Positions 62,101 through 64,000 of a stretch of 64,000 bases of DNA are shown here, piece after piece. The stretch is from Branchiostoma floridae (taxonomy: Eukaryota > Chordata > Leptocardii > Amphioxiformes > Branchiostomatidae): NCBI RefSeq assembly GCF_000003815.2, contig NC_049990.1, positions 2,742,585 through 2,806,584 of the forward strand. The letters are read 5' to 3'. The position numbers and the translations under genes are program-made. Below the pieces are notes generated by a model. The model was not told the origin of the DNA and made no database searches. It saw only the letters and a program-made list of their open reading frames with translations. How positions within the stretch are numbered: the stretch's first letter is position 1; every line of letters starts with the position of its first letter.

Positions 62101-63505
62101 AACAGGGCTGGCTGTTTCAGTCCCTCGATCGCCGTCCCGTCCGTCGACTGCCACTTGAGTTTGGTCACCGCCTCAACATCACCCTACTACAGAAGTTCAC
62201 ACACGTGTGTACAAATCCATGTCCCGAGTTCAACGTTTCAAAACTCAAAGTTTGAGGTACAAAAAGATTGCGGTTCTCACGGACAACGCTGACTATCTCC
62301 GCTTTATTTTTAAACTGACTGATGTGCAGTCTGATTGGTCAGAGAGACAACGATTGGATTACCCACAATACATCGCCCCAATGTACGGATGCAAAAAAAA
62401 TACAGAGTCGCATATTTAAGATATCCCAAGATTACCAACAATGCACTGCTCCAATGGAATCCCATCCACTGGAGCAATCCACTGGAGCAGTGCATTGTTG
62501 GTAATCTTGCCACGAATGCAGAAAAAAAACCATTTCGCATCCTTACGAATCCGAGTATCCTGGTATCTAGCGTAACGTGGATTGTCTCACTTGTATTGAC
62601 GTTACAAACTGTGGTGTCCGAGGTACAAAAAGGGGGAAAGATATGACCAATCTAAAAAATAAAATATATGCTCAAAAACAAGAGTGCTAGCCACGCATAC
62701 ACAAAAAGTAAGTATTCTTACGGAAGCTGTGTTAGCATCCGCCACGAAGTAAGTAAGCAAACGAATTCCGTGTTTGCATCCACGGCGAGTTTCGGATACC
62801 AACGAATGCGTTACGGATGTGTATGGGATCCGTGATTTTTGGTAATCTTTGGTATCCGTCAGCATCCGTCAGGATGTTGCAAATTCGTATCCTTGGTATT
62901 CGTCTGCATCTGAAGACTTTTCGCTGATAAACAAGTATCCTGACCACGTATTCTTTCGTTTGCGTTAAAACTAAGTATCCATACGAATACAATGTTTGAA
63001 TCAGTTAGTGGCTCACAGATACTAACGAATCCGTGATTATAAGTAAGTATCCATACGAATGCAGTGTTAGCATCCGTCACGAAGTACTGAGTATACGGGT
63101 TCTGTGTTTGTATCCCCCGATGAGAGTTACGGATACCTACGAATGCGTTGCGGATGCCAGTGGGATCCGTCATTTTTTGGGATCCCTGATGGTTTTTGGG
63201 ATCCGTCAGCATTTGTCAGCATACGTCAGCATCCGTCAGGTGTTGCAAATTGGAATCCGTCAGCATCCGTCTACATATTCGGTCTTTTCGTCTAGTGACA
63301 GTGGATGTTATCTGAAACGTCTGACCGTTTCCAAAATCATATCCTGCTGTTGTTTGAGTAACTGCTAGTCGGCGTATATCATTACCTGGATGTGTGATAT
63401 TTTCAATATGTGCAGCCGCAACGTGCCCTGGCGTGATGTGCGGCCTCTGGTGTCCGGGCGGATTGCTACAAGACGAGAACGGATGTGACACGTGCCGCTG
63501 TAACT
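56130..63505 (+). CDS. Gene 5: secreted antistasin-type protein, 3' end outside the window
   Basis: Exons are 56130-56208 (signal peptide MWSVLLLCFAWFCQDASA), 57146-57241, 59090-59185, 59695-59787 and 63416-63505; more are expected beyond the window. Each later exon encodes one cysteine-rich domain of about 30 residues with the pattern C-x3/4-C-x3-C-x10-C-x2-C-x-C, containing (V/A)QD(E/D)xGC and ending CxC. This is the antistasin-like inhibitor pattern (six Cys, GxxQDxxGCxxCxC) known from leech and invertebrate serine-protease inhibitors. All introns are phase 1, so domains are interchangeable cassettes. Inhibitory activity and target are not predictable from the sequence; some antistasin-like repeats are purely structural in larger matrix proteins. 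Unrelated in sequence to the EF-hand genes beside it. Confidence 0.85.
57300..58810. other. Intron of gene 5, little recognised
   Basis: Contains a short tandem (ggggtccaaagtccggtag twice near 57,715) and local repeats of gttcgaatgtt/cattcgaacg near 57,340-57,460. ORFs on both strands lack motifs. Confidence 0.45.
58812..59040 (+). mobile_element. tRNA-derived SINE in intron of gene 5
   Basis: Box A tggcgcaatcag at 58821-58832, box B gagttcgaatcc at 58863-58874, then the SINE body gggaaaggcactttacacga. The rest (ctgcctgcctaccattgtct) differs from the copy at 25 kb, so this is another subfamily. A functional tRNA is unlikely: no good acceptor-stem pairing and a long fused body. Confidence 0.75.
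59535..59669. mobile_element. hAT-like MITE, copy 4, with perfect 8-bp target duplication
   Basis: Ends taatctccaagcagatccta and tggatctggttagagatta. GTGACGTT flanks both sides exactly (59527-59534 and 59670-59677). The element ends 25 bases before the antistasin exon at 59695, inside the acceptor region of that intron. Confidence 0.9.
60290..60720. repeat. Degenerate tandem repeat, alternating spacing 84/73
   Basis: The marker cggatgcgaagtcgtttttt recurs at about 60,392, 60,476, 60,549, 60,632 and 60,705 with spacings 84, 73, 83 and 73. That suggests a 157-bp higher-order unit. The 129- and 135-codon frames on the two strands follow the repeat and are not regarded as genes. Confidence 0.75.
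60780..62420. other. Intron of gene 5, nothing definite
   Basis: No repeat boundary or motif-bearing ORF seen. A weak similarity between gaggtacaaaaag near 62,253 and 62,620 suggests a diverged local duplication. Confidence 0.4.
62427..62509. repeat. Perfect 27-bp inverted repeat (hairpin)
   Basis: Left arm 62427-62453 (caagattaccaacaatgc...) and right arm 62483-62509 (...gcattgttggtaatcttg) are exact reverse complements around a 29-base loop. The loop itself contains another ccactggag repeat. Lies in the long intron of gene 5. Confidence 0.9.
62700..63275. repeat. GCATCCGT-rich degenerate repeats
   Basis: Two blocks (about 62,700-62,890 and 63,040-63,270) share order: aagtatccatacgaatgc, tagcatccgtcacgaagta, ttacggataccta(cc)gaatgc, gtgggatccgt, and end in runs of cagcatccgt. 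The words ggatcc and gcatccg link this to 60.3-60.7 kb. Frames here are repeat-driven. Confidence 0.65.
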
Positions 63506-64000
63506 GTACGTTGGATGTGTCTTATTTGTCTTTAATTCTTAACACAAATTCTACAAAACAACATTAAAGCAGAGCACGCAAGCAACATACATGGTTCACA
63601 ACAACAAAACGATACAAAAAAATCGAGAAGGAATGGTATTTGATAGCAGAAATTAAGTAATACCCCTAACAATCAGCGGGACAACACCCTGCTGTAGTGG
63701 TTGCACAATTGTACGTGGCCCAAGGAGTACAAAAATGGAGATGGGCGCCACCACTAAGCATCTACACAGATTTATGGGCAACTTAACCTTTAACCTAACG
63801 CATTGTAAGAAGTTTCACCCTTTTTGTGTACTTTTGACTACCTTTACAACCGCCGTGAGGTGGAAATCAATACAACAGTTTTGTGATTTTCGTTTTTTTG
63901 TTTTGTTTTATGGTTATCCAGGGGAAGATTTGATTGTTGGATGAGCTACGTCACGTGACATGACGACCAGGAATGAGACACCGACTTTACGCACCACCAT
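63506..64000. other. Intron of gene 5 to window end
   Basis: Starts with the donor gtacgttgg after the last visible antistasin exon. It contains a dispersed fragment at about 63,684-63,790 (agtggttgcaca, gtggcccaaggagtacaaaa) matching 3,690-3,812. No further antistasin exon is seen before 64,000. Confidence 0.6.

Overview
The window looks like animal nuclear DNA from an intron-rich, transposon-rich invertebrate deuterostome. A lancelet (Branchiostoma) is the best guess, from tRNA-derived SINEs, CR1-type LINE ends, many short inverted-repeat elements, CA/GT microsatellites and secreted EF-hand gene arrays. The species is inferred; no search was possible. All five genes lie on the + strand. There is a 707-base run of N at 1429-2135.

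Layout. (1) 1-10.9 kb: 3' part of a secreted EF-hand gene (gene 1). Its last intron holds a 6.7-kb foldback element with long inverted arms of 121-bp tandem repeats, and its stop codon lies in a 27-bp minisatellite. (2) 10.9-16.2 kb: no gene; SINE, CR1 and inverted-repeat elements, plus apparent decayed copies of the family promoter. (3) 16.2-34.5 kb: gene 2 (16 EF loops). Its last three coding exons are repeated at 31.6-33.4 kb inside a segmental duplication. R2/HERO-type and other LINE remnants, a 31-bp minisatellite and several insertions lie between. (4) 34.5-41.4 kb: repeats, a 710-bp element full of short palindromes, and an isolated aldo-keto-reductase-like exon next to a LINE remnant. 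(5) 41.4-46.5 kb: gene 3 (8 EF loops, one apparent frameshift). (6) 48.3-54.7 kb: gene 4 (12 EF loops). (7) 56.1 kb to the end: gene 5, a secreted antistasin-type multi-domain protein, one domain per exon, 3' end outside the window.

The EF-hand family is the main biological content. Genes 2-4 share a TATA-containing promoter, a non-coding first exon and a signal peptide beginning MTPFLLL. All four genes share phase-1 introns that cut the codon for residue 4 of the calcium loop. Every internal exon therefore carries the end of one loop and the start of the next and is a multiple of 3 in length, so exons can be duplicated or skipped without breaking frame or loop. The proteins consist of four-loop units. 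Several unit starts carry a basic pair followed by Gln (KR/Q, RRQRR/Q, KKR/Q), which suggests a processed secreted polyprotein. I do not recognise this family by name.
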